Positions 41,701 through 50,706 of a stretch of 64,000 nt of DNA are shown one piece after another; within the stretch, counting starts at the first letter, position 1, and the number at the start of each line of letters is the position of its first letter. Location: NCBI RefSeq assembly GCF_945859685.1, contig NC_079147.1, positions 108,483,525-108,547,524 on the forward strand. Reading direction: 5' to 3'. Position numbers and translations under genes: made by a program. The DNA comes from Eupeodes corollae (Eukaryota > Arthropoda > Insecta > Diptera > Syrphidae). Under the pieces are notes generated by a model. The model did not search any database. It was not told the DNA's origin and saw only the letters and a program-made list of their open reading frames with translations.

Positions 41701-42399
41701 ACTAAATATTGAGGTCACGAGATGTTGCAAAAATTCCAACTCGAAGTTAATTAAACCAAAAGGTTATATTTTTTGTTGGTATTATAAACGTTGTTATTTT
41801 TGTCCAACTGTCCAATTAAAAATTGAAAATAGATATTCAAACATAACATAATAGCAGTGAATCCAAATCCAAACACGACCATTATTTTGCTGCCGTAAGC
41901 GTAACCCTTAATTTTAATCAATTAGTGGGAATAATGTTAGGTAAGTACATTACCTACATTATGTACTCTCAGTTGGCCATTTATTTAAATTGCTTTTTTT
42001 TTGTTAAAACCTTTGTTCATAAACAAAAACTATGGTGTACTTTTTATTTTATTTTCATATGAGGATTAAAACGGATTTGAATTTTTTGAACAGAATTAGA
42101 AGAAAAATTCAATCCCCAAAGTAGCTTTGAAACATAAAATTATTTTAATTCTCCTATGTGTTCCATTGTTTAATTAAATACGAAAACAAATTAAAAGGAT
42201 TATATAGATATCATTAAAAGCATGTTGGCATCATCTTTATGACACAAAATATGTGAATGAGTACAAAAAACACAATCAATGAATAAGTATCTACAAATGT
42301 CTCCAAAGTAAAAATAAATATTTTTGTTTTTATAATCGAACTTACATCATTTGAATCTGTTTCTGTTTCTGTATCCGTTTCCGATTCTGAATCATCCAT
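26627..42399 (-). CDS. Syn: Syn: synapsin (gene-level entry, N-terminal part; continues left of the window)
   Basis: Synapsins are synaptic-vesicle phosphoproteins that tether vesicles and tune release. Seven minus-strand exons join in frame to about 324 residues: an acidic N-terminus (18 residues, candidate exon), the conserved LNFSSFKTSF to FLKRRFSSGDL block with the PKA site RRFSS, a proline-rich linker, SAPTSPAKSRESLLQRVQSL, then the C domain from KDKYFTLLVLDD to EQTFFPNPRDL. The C domain normally continues for a further ~200 residues; those exons were not found in the 21 kb left of Timp and likely lie outside. Timp is nested in the intron after 26627, in the opposite orientation. Introns total over 14 kb here and are filled with transposons. 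A CUG start has been reported for the Drosophila gene; in-frame CTG codons occur in the second exon (GT-L-NF and F-L-KRR), so the start is not certain. Confidence 0.95.
26794..26937 (-). CDS. Syn: Syn exon: C domain, VARSFRPDFVLIRQ...
   Basis: Acceptor ...acatatag, donor gtaaaa, 144 bases, 48 codons: VARSFRPDFVLIRQPPRDG, DFRSTILGLKYGGVPSIN and SLHSCYQFQ. All are strongly conserved in the ATP-grasp-like synapsin core. Confidence 0.96.
26938..27654. other. Syn intron, no gene seen
   Basis: AT-rich intron sequence just upstream (in gene sense) of the exon at 26937. Nothing beyond splice signals was recognised. Confidence 0.5.
27655..29290 (-). mobile_element. RNase H-type (I/LOA-like) non-LTR retrotransposon, copy C2
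   Basis: Minus-strand order: RT pieces ALRTFVRNIEYSPRYREL and MDAFLDIKGAFN (about 29270-29190), TPQ remnant, GLDAECLSLIAY (a damaged YADD site, about 28985), CGLKPVFEEKKG and NIQERVKKVALF; then RNase H pieces FYIGGSNTNEGFVRDVYS (about 28300) and ELLSWLSLNVR. It ends at 27660 with the family terminus (plus strand ggttaggttgagttaaag). 5'-truncated and full of stops. It is in the same sense as Syn. Confidence 0.8.
29291..30138. other. Syn intron, no gene seen
   Basis: Non-coding. A 78-codon frame at 29692-29928 has no recognisable domain and is probably chance. Confidence 0.4.
30139..31569 (+). mobile_element. Helitron, bounded, with decayed helicase
   Basis: The element starts TCTATAAATATAAAATTC (30139) followed by an actgactcactgatctcacg-like stretch, a 5' pattern common in insect Helitrons. 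It ends CTAG at 31566-31569 after a small hairpin (CTGG/CCAG, 31544-31556). It is flanked by A (30138) and T (31570), the A|T insertion site of Helitrons. The interior encodes a PIF1-type helicase remnant in the same direction. The Rep (HUH) nuclease is absent, so it is non-autonomous and internally deleted (1.43 kb instead of several kb). Confidence 0.8.
30345..31460 (+). pseudogene. PIF1-type Helitron helicase remnant
   Basis: Legible in order: LTGDQRLAYNTI, the Walker A loop DAPGGTGKTFLI (about 30438-30475), IVWDASTMVNK (a variant Walker B; the usual DE is DA), ILFAGDFRRTLPVVPRG, INACLKSSFLW, then frameshifts, WLRERAILVPNND (31020-31060) and SGLPPHKIGAP, LVRNLNAPKLCNGTRLRI (about 31198-31290). 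Compared with the family, about 20-25 residues after the Walker A helix are missing. The stop and frameshifts after 30842 show it is not functional. Confidence 0.85.
31570..32014. other. Syn intron, no gene seen
   Basis: AT-rich intron sequence between the Helitron and the reverse repeat-D piece. It may be the inner part of that repeat copy but is too diverged to be sure. Confidence 0.35.
32015..32155 (-). repeat. Repeat D, reverse partial copy (5' end)
   Basis: The segment with 'gacggacatctctctaaaaaagctctt' properties (short tandem acgatacgat near 32017-32030, then the cagacgg/acatct block, and 'gacagatcggaccgattacaat' near 32119-32140) is the reversed counterpart of 39262-39380. It is diverged from the other copies. 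Confidence 0.6.
32292..32363 (-). CDS. Syn: Syn exon: C domain, EISLTANAENGPVV
   Basis: Acceptor ...tttttag, donor gtaagt, 72 bases, 24 codons ending MAVYRGGTR. The following intron (26938-32291) is 5.35 kb and holds a LINE, a Helitron and a repeat-D copy. Confidence 0.93.
32431..32588 (-). CDS. Syn: Syn exon: start of C domain (KDKYFTLLVLDDQ)
   Basis: Acceptor ...tttatag, donor gtaagg, 158 bases. It encodes GAAVQSATRPTFN, the first C-domain strand YFTLLVLDDQ, then WSKYFRGKRLHGDFDI and VEQAEFR. The phase matches both neighbours. Confidence 0.95.
32658..33019 (-). CDS. Syn: Syn exon: RFSSGDL, proline-rich linker, SPAKSRESLLQRV
   Basis: The exon (362 bases) completes the Arg codon (G), then reads FSSGDLSSECDDVDPNE, a linker with polyproline and Gln/Pro runs (PPPLQQQPKP, MPPPPAP), LALSFGGKGPARG, and SAPTSPAKSRESLLQRVQSL followed by TGAARDQGASI. 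Donor gtaaac. The proline-rich portion is expected to be disordered and to bind SH3 partners; the Ser/Pro sites are plausible proline-directed kinase targets (family knowledge). Confidence 0.95.
33071..33147 (-). CDS. Syn: Syn exon: ETKAGTLNFSSFKTSF...FLKR, ends inside the PKA site
   Basis: Acceptor ...gattatag and donor gtaggt bound 77 bases. The peptide includes the strongly conserved NFSSFKTSFTSN and ends CTG AAA CGA CG|, so the second arginine of the PKA motif RRFSS is split by the intron. Two in-frame CTG codons are present. Confidence 0.92.
33148..34550. other. Syn intron, no gene seen
   Basis: Beginning of the 9.2-kb intron between the candidate first exon and the exon at 33147. Small frames here (for example 33706-33948 and 34305-34499) are AT-biased and match no domain I know. 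Confidence 0.45.
34564..34774 (+). mobile_element. tRNA-derived SINE, copy d (13-bp TSD)
   Basis: Clear tRNA-like head: box A-like TGGCATGATGG at 34574-34584 and box B GGTTCAATCC at 34618-34627, the spacing of an internal pol III promoter. The body is shortened. Direct repeats AGCTGGTCAAAGT (34551-34563) and AGTTGGTCAAAGT (34775-34787), differing at one base, flank it. Confidence 0.88.
38546..38945 (-). mobile_element. 3' end of the I/LOA-like family nested in C3 in reverse
   Basis: Minus strand reads ITGHCLIGRHALRLGVYTND, then the zinc-knuckle FCRSCMDEEEEETVHLLCTC and PALSIKRNNFLG, followed by the 3' tail to AACCTAACCT at its end (38546). The host RNase H frame is cut at LDSLITN and resumes at about 38948 (NSLTIYNFRSSL). 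Flanking 10-mers ATCACAAACT and ATCAAGAACT may be a diverged target duplication. Confidence 0.8.
38998..39245 (+). mobile_element. tRNA-derived SINE, copy e
   Basis: Head with TGGCATGATG and an altered box B (GGTTCTATC), body, and the full 3' tail GGACTGTTGCGCCAC at 39230-39244. It is followed at once by the 5' palindrome of repeat D. Both sit together inside LINE C3 between cAATTT-type repeats (about 38989 and 40937). Confidence 0.85.
39377..39465 (+). repeat. Octamer microsatellite (TACGTCCG)n
   Basis: About ten near-perfect units of an 8-base motif with occasional ttcg/tctg variants. The translated product would be an Arg/Thr/Asp/Val/Tyr/Gly repeat, which is a by-product and not a protein. 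The reverse copies at 3195-3212 and 32015-32030 have much shorter versions. Confidence 0.9.
39880..40810 (+). repeat. Satellite-like tandem array, unit ~176 bp
   Basis: The landmark ATCGAAYTGACRGTTTTTT recurs at 39884, 40061, 40236, 40412, 40586 and (diverged) about 40759. Spacings are 177, 175, 176, 174 and about 173 bases. Between landmarks the order 'aaaaacctaaaaaa', 'ttggtaaaaatt', 'gactcaaatatcttttcaaaa' and 'ttttatctt' is kept. Confidence 0.85.
41291..41332 (+). repeat. 15-bp palindromic microsatellite (GTACAATGTACAATT)n
   Basis: Almost three units of a 15-mer that is itself built from TTGTACAA/TGTACA palindromes. It lies in the 3' part of LINE C3. Replication-slippage product; no array of unique spacers, so not a CRISPR. 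Confidence 0.85.
41546..42345. other. Syn intron, no gene seen
   Basis: AT-rich sequence between LINE C3 and the donor of the candidate first Syn exon. Nothing recognised. Confidence 0.45.
42346..42399 (-). CDS. Syn: Candidate Syn first coding exon (ATG)
   Basis: The minus strand reads ATG then MDDSESETDTETETDSND (18 codons) and stops exactly at a consensus donor gtaagt. It ends in phase 0, matching the phase-0 start of the next Syn exon at 33147. The acidic Ser/Glu/Thr composition is not transposon-like and nothing around it is. Assignment to Syn is inferred from orientation, phase and absence of another gene; it could be the first exon of a different minus-strand gene. Confidence 0.5.
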
Positions 42400-43179
42400 T
42401 ATTGTAATTCTTTTCTTTGGGTTAATTTATGTTACAAAAGAAGCTTTCGTTGATGTATAGTGTATATAGTGTTAGAGTAGCGTGTTTACACAGTAATACA
42501 ACAACAAATATTCATCCAGTTGAGGGTTAGTAAAATTAACACGGAACATTAAAGCAAATTACAATACACACATTTTGATCCTTTTCTCGTATAATTTCCT
42601 AACATAGTAATATAAAAGCAAATATAGACATTTATCATTTATTGGCATAACACTTTCATTATTTATGACGACACAAAAATATATGCATACATTATGACGT
42701 AATTAGCTTATATTTTATGGAATGTAGTAACTTTTATAGGAGTTGTCTATATAGACACAATATGCATGAATGTTTTGAATTACTAGGATTATAGGGATTC
42801 AACACAACAAACAACAATAATATGATGTTGATTACGAGTACATGGTTTTGGTTATTGTATGGTTTAAAAGCTTTTAGCCACAAACTTTGCAAATAGGAAC
42901 TTCATTAATACTTTTGTGAATTATAAAACAAATAAATAGACATAACAAGGGACCACCTAACTTACGTAATGTTTCAATGGAAATGTTTAGAAAAATGTTT
43001 TATTACGAATGAAAGTGATTTATGTTTAATCTCTTTGCTCACATCATTTATCATTTTTAGTAAAGTTTCAATGATTCAAAATAATTTTATTTATTAATGT
43101 ATGTGATACTTAAAAACATATTGCTCTCTTATAAGCTTTGTCGAATTTTAACACTAACAAAGCATCCTGGTGATGAAGA
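42400..43179. other. Region upstream (minus sense) of the candidate first Syn exon
   Basis: If the exon at 42399 is a true first exon, its 5' untranslated region and promoter lie here. I see 'actatatacactatac' near 42455-42470 (read on the minus strand, a weak TATA-like stretch) but no clear initiator. Otherwise non-coding. Confidence 0.3.
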
Positions 43180-43462
43180 CTTCGTAACAGGACTGTTTAA
43201 AGCAATCAGGTGACGATACATCTGCAAAATATGGTCATTAGAAAGCATGCCAAATGTATGAAACCTTAATGTCTGAAAGCGTTCTTCAGCGGCTTGATTG
43301 ACCCATATCAGTGTAGCTTTGGAACAGAAAAGTTCACTACTGACCAATTGCGGCGGATCTTGGAAAGAACAAGGGGACTTCAATTCGATAACCACTGACT
43401 CTTCATCCATTTCAAGGCCACTTTTGACAGCATCTGTCTGACAAAATTCCACCGTTCCGATT
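43180..43462 (+). mobile_element. RTE-type fragment, copy A3
   Basis: On the plus strand, in broken frames: GLFKAI, YICKIWSLESMPN, then LIDPYQCSF, a TTDQ-like piece, RILERTRGLQFD and FKATFDSIC. This is the same RT segment as 6500-6860. It is a short inactive fragment with no 3' end. Confidence 0.75.
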
Positions 43463-43464
43463 AC

Positions 43465-45095
43465 TCGGATGACCCAATATTGACATAATTTTTTAAACTA
43501 CGTCTGAAATTGGGCTCAAAGGTAAATTGATGAGAATTCCTCGAAGAACGGGTATTGCGTTTGAATTGTTTCAGGGATAAATTGGCTATTTTGCAAGGGC
43601 AATTTTTTATGAAAGATTCGATAGAATAATGACTCTCGTTTGTACTCAAATGATACAAAAGTTTCAGTAATAAAACGATCACCTATCATTTTTTGAGCTC
43701 TCTTTTGAATTCTGTGCAGGATACTCAAGTGGATTTATGGAGCACCTGCTCTGTAATGGAAAATGTACTCGAGTTTCTGAAGAATATAGGCTTCATAAAA
43801 TTTTGCCAGATCAGAAGAGATACAAAACTTTTGCATCGCGCGTCGGAAAAAACCCTAACACTTAGCAGCATTTTTGGCAATGTCGAATATGTGATCACTC
43901 CACAACAAGTGGATTGTGATGCACTACTGAGACAGTAGAGAGCATTGAGTTTTCGGTTCTTAATTAGACATTGGACACAATTGTCAAGATCAGAATTTAA
44001 TGAGCTTATTACAACAGTTGGTAGACCACATCTTAGGAAAAAGGATGATAATCTAAAAACGAATAAAAAAGAGCTGATGGTACTAGATATCATCAGTGAA
44101 ACAATTTGGGTTAGAAGTTTCAGACAAAAAATCGTTTATATATATAATGAAGAGTCTCATAAACAAAATGGAGCAAAGCGTTGATTTCGTGGATAACAGA
44201 TTTGAACCCATTCAATACTACTTGAATTGAACGGTTCCAAAGATAACCCAACAACCCGACAAAGAAGAGATTCATCAATACCAAATGCCCGTATTTTCGG
44301 TAAGAGAGCTTGGTACCAGATTTTATCAATTGCTTTTAAAATATCAAGTGCAATAATCTAACTTTCTTCAAAACGATGTTAAGATTTGTACCACTGCTTG
44401 GTGAAGTGAACAATGAGATCACAAGTTATTGCTTCGAAAGTCATCCTGCCTGCCATTAAGAATTTTTCGTTCTTTAAGATACGTCTTAAGCTGAAAATTA
44501 ATCAAAGTTTCCATGACCTTGGAAAGAAGGGTCGTAAGTGCAATTGGACGATAGTTAAAGGGTGAGGAGGATTCGAGACCAGTAGGTGAGGACAGATGGA
44601 AAAGCTTACGCATCATTGGTAAGCACATCGTCAGAAAAAACGAGAGGTGTTCTTCATGTCGAAGTTTATAAGCAATCTTGTAACTAAACGAGTGCGAAAG
44701 AAGATTCGTCCATGGAATCGTTTACGCTTTCAAGTACAAGAGGAGTCATGTCACTCATTAGCAGCTTCGAATGAACAGCAAACTGTGCTGCAAGCAAATT
44801 GGCATTATCAATCGAGCTTACAAAAGGAGTGTCATAAAAAGCAAGCGTTGAATCCGACGAAGATGTAGTGTTGCGCACATTTTTTACAAATGACCATACA
44901 TTTTTACTACCTTAGGGACATTATAGTATATTTTTTCGAAATTTCTGGTCATCCAAAAATTTAATGCATTGAATATACCTGTTACAGGTCGTACTAGCTT
45001 TAGCTTGTTTGAACTTATTTCGGTTTTTCTCAACTGCGTTTATACTTACGTTTTTGAATTAAACCATGACTGGAATATAAAAGCGTAATGACCGT
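43465..45095 (-). mobile_element. Non-LTR retrotransposon (Jockey/CR1 group), copy J2
   Basis: Same family as J1, on the minus strand. From right to left: linker pieces with VWSFVKNVRNTTSSSDS, FAVHSKLLMSDMTPLVLESV, then FNYRPIALTTLLSKVMETLI (44560-44500), RNRSIQVVLNGF (about 44210-44250), and the C-terminal block ILHRIQKRAQKMIGDRF (about 43675-43725) to NTRSSRNSHQF. Frameshifts and stops throughout. Confidence 0.8.
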
Positions 45096-45099
45096 TTTA

Positions 45100-45204
45100 A
45101 GATGAATAGAAGGTGGGTTTAGAAAGCATAAAAGGCAGGACCAAGTATATGCTCTTATCACGAAAGCATCTTAAACGACAAACGTGTAGGACAAAACGTC
45201 ACAC
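45100..45204 (+). mobile_element. RTE-type fragment, copy A4
   Basis: The plus strand encodes KGRTKYMLLSRKHLKR and then RVGQNVT in shifted frame, the region after the RT catalytic site in family A (compare 18390-18470). It is cut on its right by SINE copy f. Confidence 0.65.
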
Positions 45205-45211
45205 CAAATTA

Positions 45212-45432
45212 GGTGGCGCAACAGTCCATGAAGAACAAAGGCCTAGTGACTTACAACTGTCAACCATTCCTGCGTGCGAGTCAAGTTGTCAGAGATGGAA
45301 GGGACCTACAGTTTATATGCCGAATCCGAACGGCTAATTTTGAGAAAGCACTTTTTCACGACAATAATTACTCTTGGGGAATTTTGCAATTCCTCCTACC
45401 CGTGAATAAAACTGTACGTGGCACGGGTACTA
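45212..45432 (-). mobile_element. tRNA-derived SINE, copy f (7-bp TSD)
   Basis: Minus-strand body and 3' tail (complement of ggtggcgcaacagtcc at 45212-45227) are well preserved; the tRNA head has been lost except for the last bases. Direct repeats CAAATTA at 45205-45211 and 45433-45439 flank it. Confidence 0.85.
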
Positions 45433-45439
45433 CAAATTA

Positions 45440-46924
45440 AAGAATCTAAGAGAAAGAATAAAGATTTTGTTGCCTTTCTTTTATGCCTCTTATTTCGACC
45501 AGAAGAAAACTAAACGAACTCTTCCCTTATAAGCTCTCTTAAAATCGATTATCCACTTAATTTCCAAATCAGTAAAATGCCAATTGAGATAATTTAATTT
45601 GACAGTTTATGTATGATTATGATTCTATTCTTAATTAAAATAATACATTACTGGGATACCTTGTTTTGTTTTTCACTTTATACTTCCCTTTGACAAAAAT
45701 GGTTGCGGTTACATAAATCTCTATCGCGAGTCATTACTTTACAAGTTAAATGTGCTGCCACAAAGTTTATACCTAGGTATATGTATATACAAAGTATAAA
45801 TTAAAGTTCGCTAGGTGACCTCATTAGTGATATAAAGTGCACCTTTTTGAAAAAGTAACTCGCGTGACTCGTGAGAAAAAGGATTTATCGACATTATGTA
45901 AAACATTTTGCAATTATCCGAACTATGGTAACTTTGGCCTTTTACTGTGAGAACACCATTAAACCAATGACCAAACAGTCAATATATTTAAACATTAATT
46001 GAATCCAACATTTTTATAATGTCTTGATAGAAGAACGTTAAGTAATAAAATTTAAATTTTCCATCGCAATAATAATCATCAATTTTGTGGTCAATTTTCG
46101 GCGCACATTAAGAATATGGAATACTTTAACTAAGTCTGTTTTTCTTTCCTTCCTTGTCTATTTTAATAACACATGCACTGTGTTTTTCCTTAAAATATTA
46201 AAGGGTTTAAGGTTTATAACTAATTTTATCGTGCGCAAATTATAAAAATATAGTAAACACAAACCAAAATAATTATGAGAATTATATATTGAATTTTTGT
46301 TTAATAAACATAAAGTAAGGAAGAGTTGCAGAATTAAAATCGACTCTTTTTTACTTTCTGTTGGCTAGCCATTTGGCCTAACGATAAGAATAATCACTAT
46401 TCTTAATGATTGCTGTAAATTGGTGAGGTTTGATCTTAAAAGATCTTAAAAGAATGGGCTAAAATTAAATTTACATTGTACGTAGTCGGGCCATAAATTG
46501 TGATCTTTAACGTTTAAAAATTTCAAAAAGAATTCTTTCAAGCAAGCTTTTGAATTCTGACCACAAAAATAATGTCCCGGATGAAAATATGGACTTCCCG
46601 AGGGTCAATAGTATAGTATAGGGTTTTAAACCTCTATTTGGAATTTATTTTTTTTCGCCAGAATCTTATAGAAGAATTTATCTCTATTGCAAAAGTTTTT
46701 TTTGTTAAAGAATTTACCAAATACCTTTACCACTTCTCTATAGTAGAAATTGTCGACAGTTTTTACATTTGTTCCTAAAACATACGTTTGTAACACTGTG
46801 TAGTAAGACTTTCAATCAACCTATTATAGTACAATGGCGTATTCAAGAAGCCCCCCCCTTGCTCGTAGTGGCAATGAACCCTTTAAGATTTGTTGCTAAA
46901 AATACTAATTTTAAGTTAGAAATC
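45440..46924. other. No gene seen
   Basis: AT-rich non-coding DNA with no recognisable exon, RNA or transposon terminus. Confidence 0.4.
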
Positions 46925-47815
46925 GACCTGGAAAGTACACCTCTGTGATAAGTGAAATCACGGAGTCAGCTTTGAAGAAAGTTAGCAACTGGGCCACTAG
47001 TTGTGGACTAGGAGTTAACCAAAGTAAAACTGAACTGTTGCTCTTTTCCACCAAAACTAAAGTACCGCCCTTTAGGCTACCTCGACTCAACGGTCAAATC
47101 CTATCGTTGTCTTCCAGTGCAAAATATTTGTGAGTTATACTCGACCCTAATCTAACTAAATATTTATTTCCCACCGAGAGAAGATTGGGAGGATGATATC
47201 CTGTCAATAGGTTTCGACACAACCATCTTTACTGACGGCTCAAAGATGGAGTGCGGAGTTGGTTCTGGGATCTTTTTTGAGTCCCTAAATGTAGCCAAAT
47301 CCTTTAGGCTTCCTGACTTTGCTACCGTTTTTAAGGCTGAACTGCTGGCAATAAGGGAGGCATGTAAGATACTTAAACAAAACCCAAACCAAAACCGAAA
47401 TGTGGCTATCTTTACACACAGTCAGGCAGCTGTCAAAGACATTAACTCGGCCATATCCTCATCTAAATTTGTCCAGCAATGTCGCGATGAGCTTGTGAAC
47501 CTGAATATTAACCTCGGTGTCACCCTGATCTGGGTTCTATGCAGGCCAAGGCAAGAGATAGCCAGGATTGTTGCGGTTTGTACCGAACATTGGCCTATAG
47601 GAGTTCATGCAGAGAAGTTGGGTAACTCTTACAACACCTTTTGCCGTAGTTGTAGTGACCAAAGAGAAAGTGAAACCATAAGCCATTTCCTCTGCAAATG
47701 TCCTGCTTTGGCAAACACCAGAATGAAATGCTTTGGAAAAGCATTCTTTCAAGAACTCGATGAGCTATCTGAGACAAAGATTAGAGACCTAATCTTTTTT
47801 CTCAATGCGTAAAAA
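46925..47815 (+). mobile_element. RNase H-type (I/LOA-like) non-LTR retrotransposon, copy C4
   Basis: RT tail WATSCGLGVNQSKTELLLFS and LPRLNGQILSLSSSAKYL (46990-47130) is joined, after an internal deletion, to an RNase H domain: TTIFTDGSKMECGVGSGIF (from about 47220), AELLAIREAC, and IFTHSQAAVKDI, where the usual catalytic DSQA is HSQA. A CCHC-type knuckle, FCRSCSDQRESETISHFLCKC, follows (first 20 residues as named by its cysteines at about 47640-47700), ending with TAA at 47810. One frame is open for 188 codons, so this copy is younger than its relatives, but the RNase H active site is broken. Confidence 0.85.
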
Positions 47816-48205
47816 TGGCTCTAACATAATCGCTATGAAGCTTCTCTATCAATCTATCCCATTCAATCAAAGGTCAAACGAGTTTTTGGTATCAAAACGG
47901 CGCACTACAGCGCTAATTGGATCTCAGGCTAGGTTGCCTTGAGATCGCCATTTCTACCTACCCTAGAACTCGACCAAGAACATTAATCGAAAAATCCAGC
48001 CCTATTTCAGTCGCTCAGCACAAATTCATCAACTTTTGACCAATTAAGTTGTATAAGAGAAGCTTTCATCTAAAGATTTGTTAGTAATTTAACGATATTC
48101 ACCAAGAAAAATCTCGAGCCCCCCATATTTATTATTCTTTTCAAAGTTCATGCCTACTGATACAGTATGTTCTTATTTCAATCACGAATAGCATGGAATT
48201 GGTTG
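47816..48205. other. LINE 3' flank, no gene seen
   Basis: Probably the 3' untranslated remnant of C4 followed by unique sequence. Nothing coding. Confidence 0.4.
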
Positions 48206-49190
48206 GAATTAACAAAAATAATTATTTTTGTGTTTGCATATGAACAGAAAAATAGTGTTAATCATCAAATCAATCTCACGGATATCGTCTAGTTCAGTTG
48301 AAATGGAGGATGGACAGAAACTAATTCTACATGCGAGTAGAGTAGAGTGCTGGGGAAAATCGTCTATAAGTTCTGATGGGAATAAATAGCATTGTGCAAA
48401 CTCAATAAAGGAAGTTCTACTCAAAATGTGTTTCAGATGAATTATTTCTTCTTTCAACTCTTGAGACACATATGGGAGTTATACTTTTGGATGAACCTTG
48501 TAGCGCTGTTTTTAATCTCAGTTTTCGCGATTGTTAAAACTGCCATAAAAATGAAAATGTTGCATTCAAATTTTTAATAGTATTGAACCGACAAGAAATT
48601 CGAGGTATCAATTTTCTCTCTGGCTCCTCGATTTTCTACAAAATGTCTCTCTAATCGCCTTTTTCAGTTCGATGGGAACGATTCTAGAACATCCCCCAAT
48701 CCAGTAGCAACTGCTTTGCATTCAGATAAAATTTGATCCCATCCGTTTGGAATAATGTTTAAATCGGAGATCATGTTGTCGATATTTCGAATATCAACGT
48801 CAATAGTCATGTTTATGGCTTGAAGAGTGATACTTCTTTCATTTATAGCGCTAAGAAGCTTGCACCAAATCGAAGGCATCAGGACGCATTCAAATGTGTG
48901 CATATATTTTAAAACGCCATTGACATCTCTTCGACCTTCAGCAGTTAAGTTAATATCACTTATTCAATTCTAGCCGACCATCTTGTATTGGAAAGTTTGT
49001 GAAGGGATCTGGACACATTTTTCTAAAAAATCTCCCAACGTTAGGCGCTTTTGAACAACACCAACAAATTTGATTGCGGCAGTAGAACATTTCGCTATAT
49101 TCACACTTTGAAGTAATTTGATATCCTTCAAATCTTCAATAAACAACTTATTCAAAATATTATCTTCAACAATCTTAAAAAAATAAAGAA
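48206..49190 (-). pseudogene. hAT-family transposase remnant (ZMYM1-like)
   Basis: Minus-strand frames contain LLQSVNIAKCSTAAIKFV, YMHTFECVLMPSIWCKLLSA (trimmed), AINERSITLQAINMTIDVDI and WDQILSECKAVA, then EIKN-type helices and ELKEEIIHLKHILSRTSFIE. This is the helical insertion and late catalytic part of the transposase-derived 'zinc finger MYM-type 1-like' hAT proteins common in animal genomes. The dimerisation motif and the BED/TTF zinc finger are not visible. Stops and frameshifts: a dead copy. Confidence 0.65.
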
Positions 49191-49907
49191 ACCTACTTTT
49201 TGAAGTGAATTTGCTTTGGAATTTGCTCTAGAATTGAGATTTTAAAGAATATATATAAGATATATATAAGAATTTAAAGAATATAAATCCCAAAAAGAGG
49301 AATAGTCACACTTTCGTTAAACTAATGGCTAATTGAAAAAAAAATAAACATTATGAACGTTTCATATCTATTAATTAAATATAAAAGTTTTTATTCCCTC
49401 CACAACTCAAGTAAAATGAGATTCTGCAATGTGTAATTTTTAAATGTCACACTGAAGTTTCTTCTCAACTCTGTTTTTTACCTTTATTTGTTTATATTTA
49501 TTTACACCCAAAACCCTTCATAAGTATTGCATTTTAGCTCATAAATAGGGCATTATTTAAAAAAAACTGGTGGAATCTTGGAATGCTTGCTGGACAACAG
49601 TGTTCTAAAAAAATCTTTTAAGTAAGTAAAATAATCACCTTAACTCTTGAAATATGTAAATGTAGGGTTAAGATACACATTTTATGTTATTTAAATTTTC
49701 TCAGCCTGCTTTAGAGATAATTAAAGAACATTTTTAAGCAGTCCTCAAAAACACATCGTTATGTTAAGTGTGTTACCCTCCTGATTACAAGTCTGGATAC
49801 GCCCCTGTTTCTTACAGTGTCTGTAGTAAATATTTAAGTTGTTGTTAATGGTTCCATGAAAAAAATAACAAGTTCAGTAAAACAAAGAGCAATACAGTTA
49901 TACTAGA
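49191..49907. other. No gene seen
   Basis: AT-rich, including a short ATATAAG duplication near 49250-49275. No gene recognised. Confidence 0.4.
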
Positions 49908-50035
49908 AGTTTGGAATTGAATCCCAGCCTGTGCCACGGCCCCTTAAAGTTTTTTCTACGAGTACTGCCCCTAACGCGGAATCAACAAATCGTTCAAGAT
50001 TAATTCTTGTCTGAGAAAGAATATTGATGGAATTA
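49908..50035 (+). mobile_element. tRNA-derived SINE, copy g (fragment)
   Basis: Only the end of the tRNA head (box B-like ggaattgaatccc, CCTGTGCCAC) and the proximal body ('gagtactgccc', 'attcttgtc') remain. It is diverged and truncated at both ends. Confidence 0.6.
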
Positions 50036-50706
50036 ATCCATTAATAGCTTTTACAAAAAGCCGTTATAAAAGTAATGAAAAGGTGTAGAAAAACCTATCA
50101 CGGCTATTAATACAAATTCTGAAGTTGATGGTTTTTACAATATCTGCAAATTGAAACTTCTGAATGTTCTACCATTTAGGAGAAATAGAACCCATTATAT
50201 TTTGTATGCCAAAACTAACCTCAATGAATTAAAGAAGTTTGTTTTTGAAACCTTCCCCGACACCAAAGAGAAGAAAAACGACGAAAATTTTTAGCCACAA
50301 ATTCTTCTGATACTACAATAGCCCCTTAAGTACAACCCACCAAAGCTCTGATACAATAAAATAAACTTTGTCAAGAGCTCCCTAAAAAGGTCAATTTTCA
50401 AGTGCTTCACCAGTAATAGAATATAAACAAACAACTTCAAAATTTATCGAGTTATAAAGACGAAATAATGTGCACCATATGGAGAGATTTCTGCTGAAAT
50501 CCATTTAAGCTGATATAAATATGAATGAAAAAGCAAAGTCGGTTTGCGATGGCTTACGTATGTTACATAAGAGCGTGGTCACTATTACACGTAGATAAAA
50601 AATCAGAGAGTCCTGTTCTTTTTTCTATGACACCTCAGTTCTTCAAGCTTTATGTAAAAAGTAAGCTGTCTGTCAAAATTAGTCTTCAATTGAGCAGTTT
50701 TTCGAA
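50036..50706. other. No clear gene; possible Tc1-like 5' flank
   Basis: Non-coding sequence before the Tc1-like transposase. The left terminal repeat of that element should be here, but I could not match it to a right end by eye. Confidence 0.35.

Noticed and set aside
43129..43452. Minus-strand frame of 107 codons
   Set aside because: The plus strand carries RTE motifs; the minus frame is a shadow.
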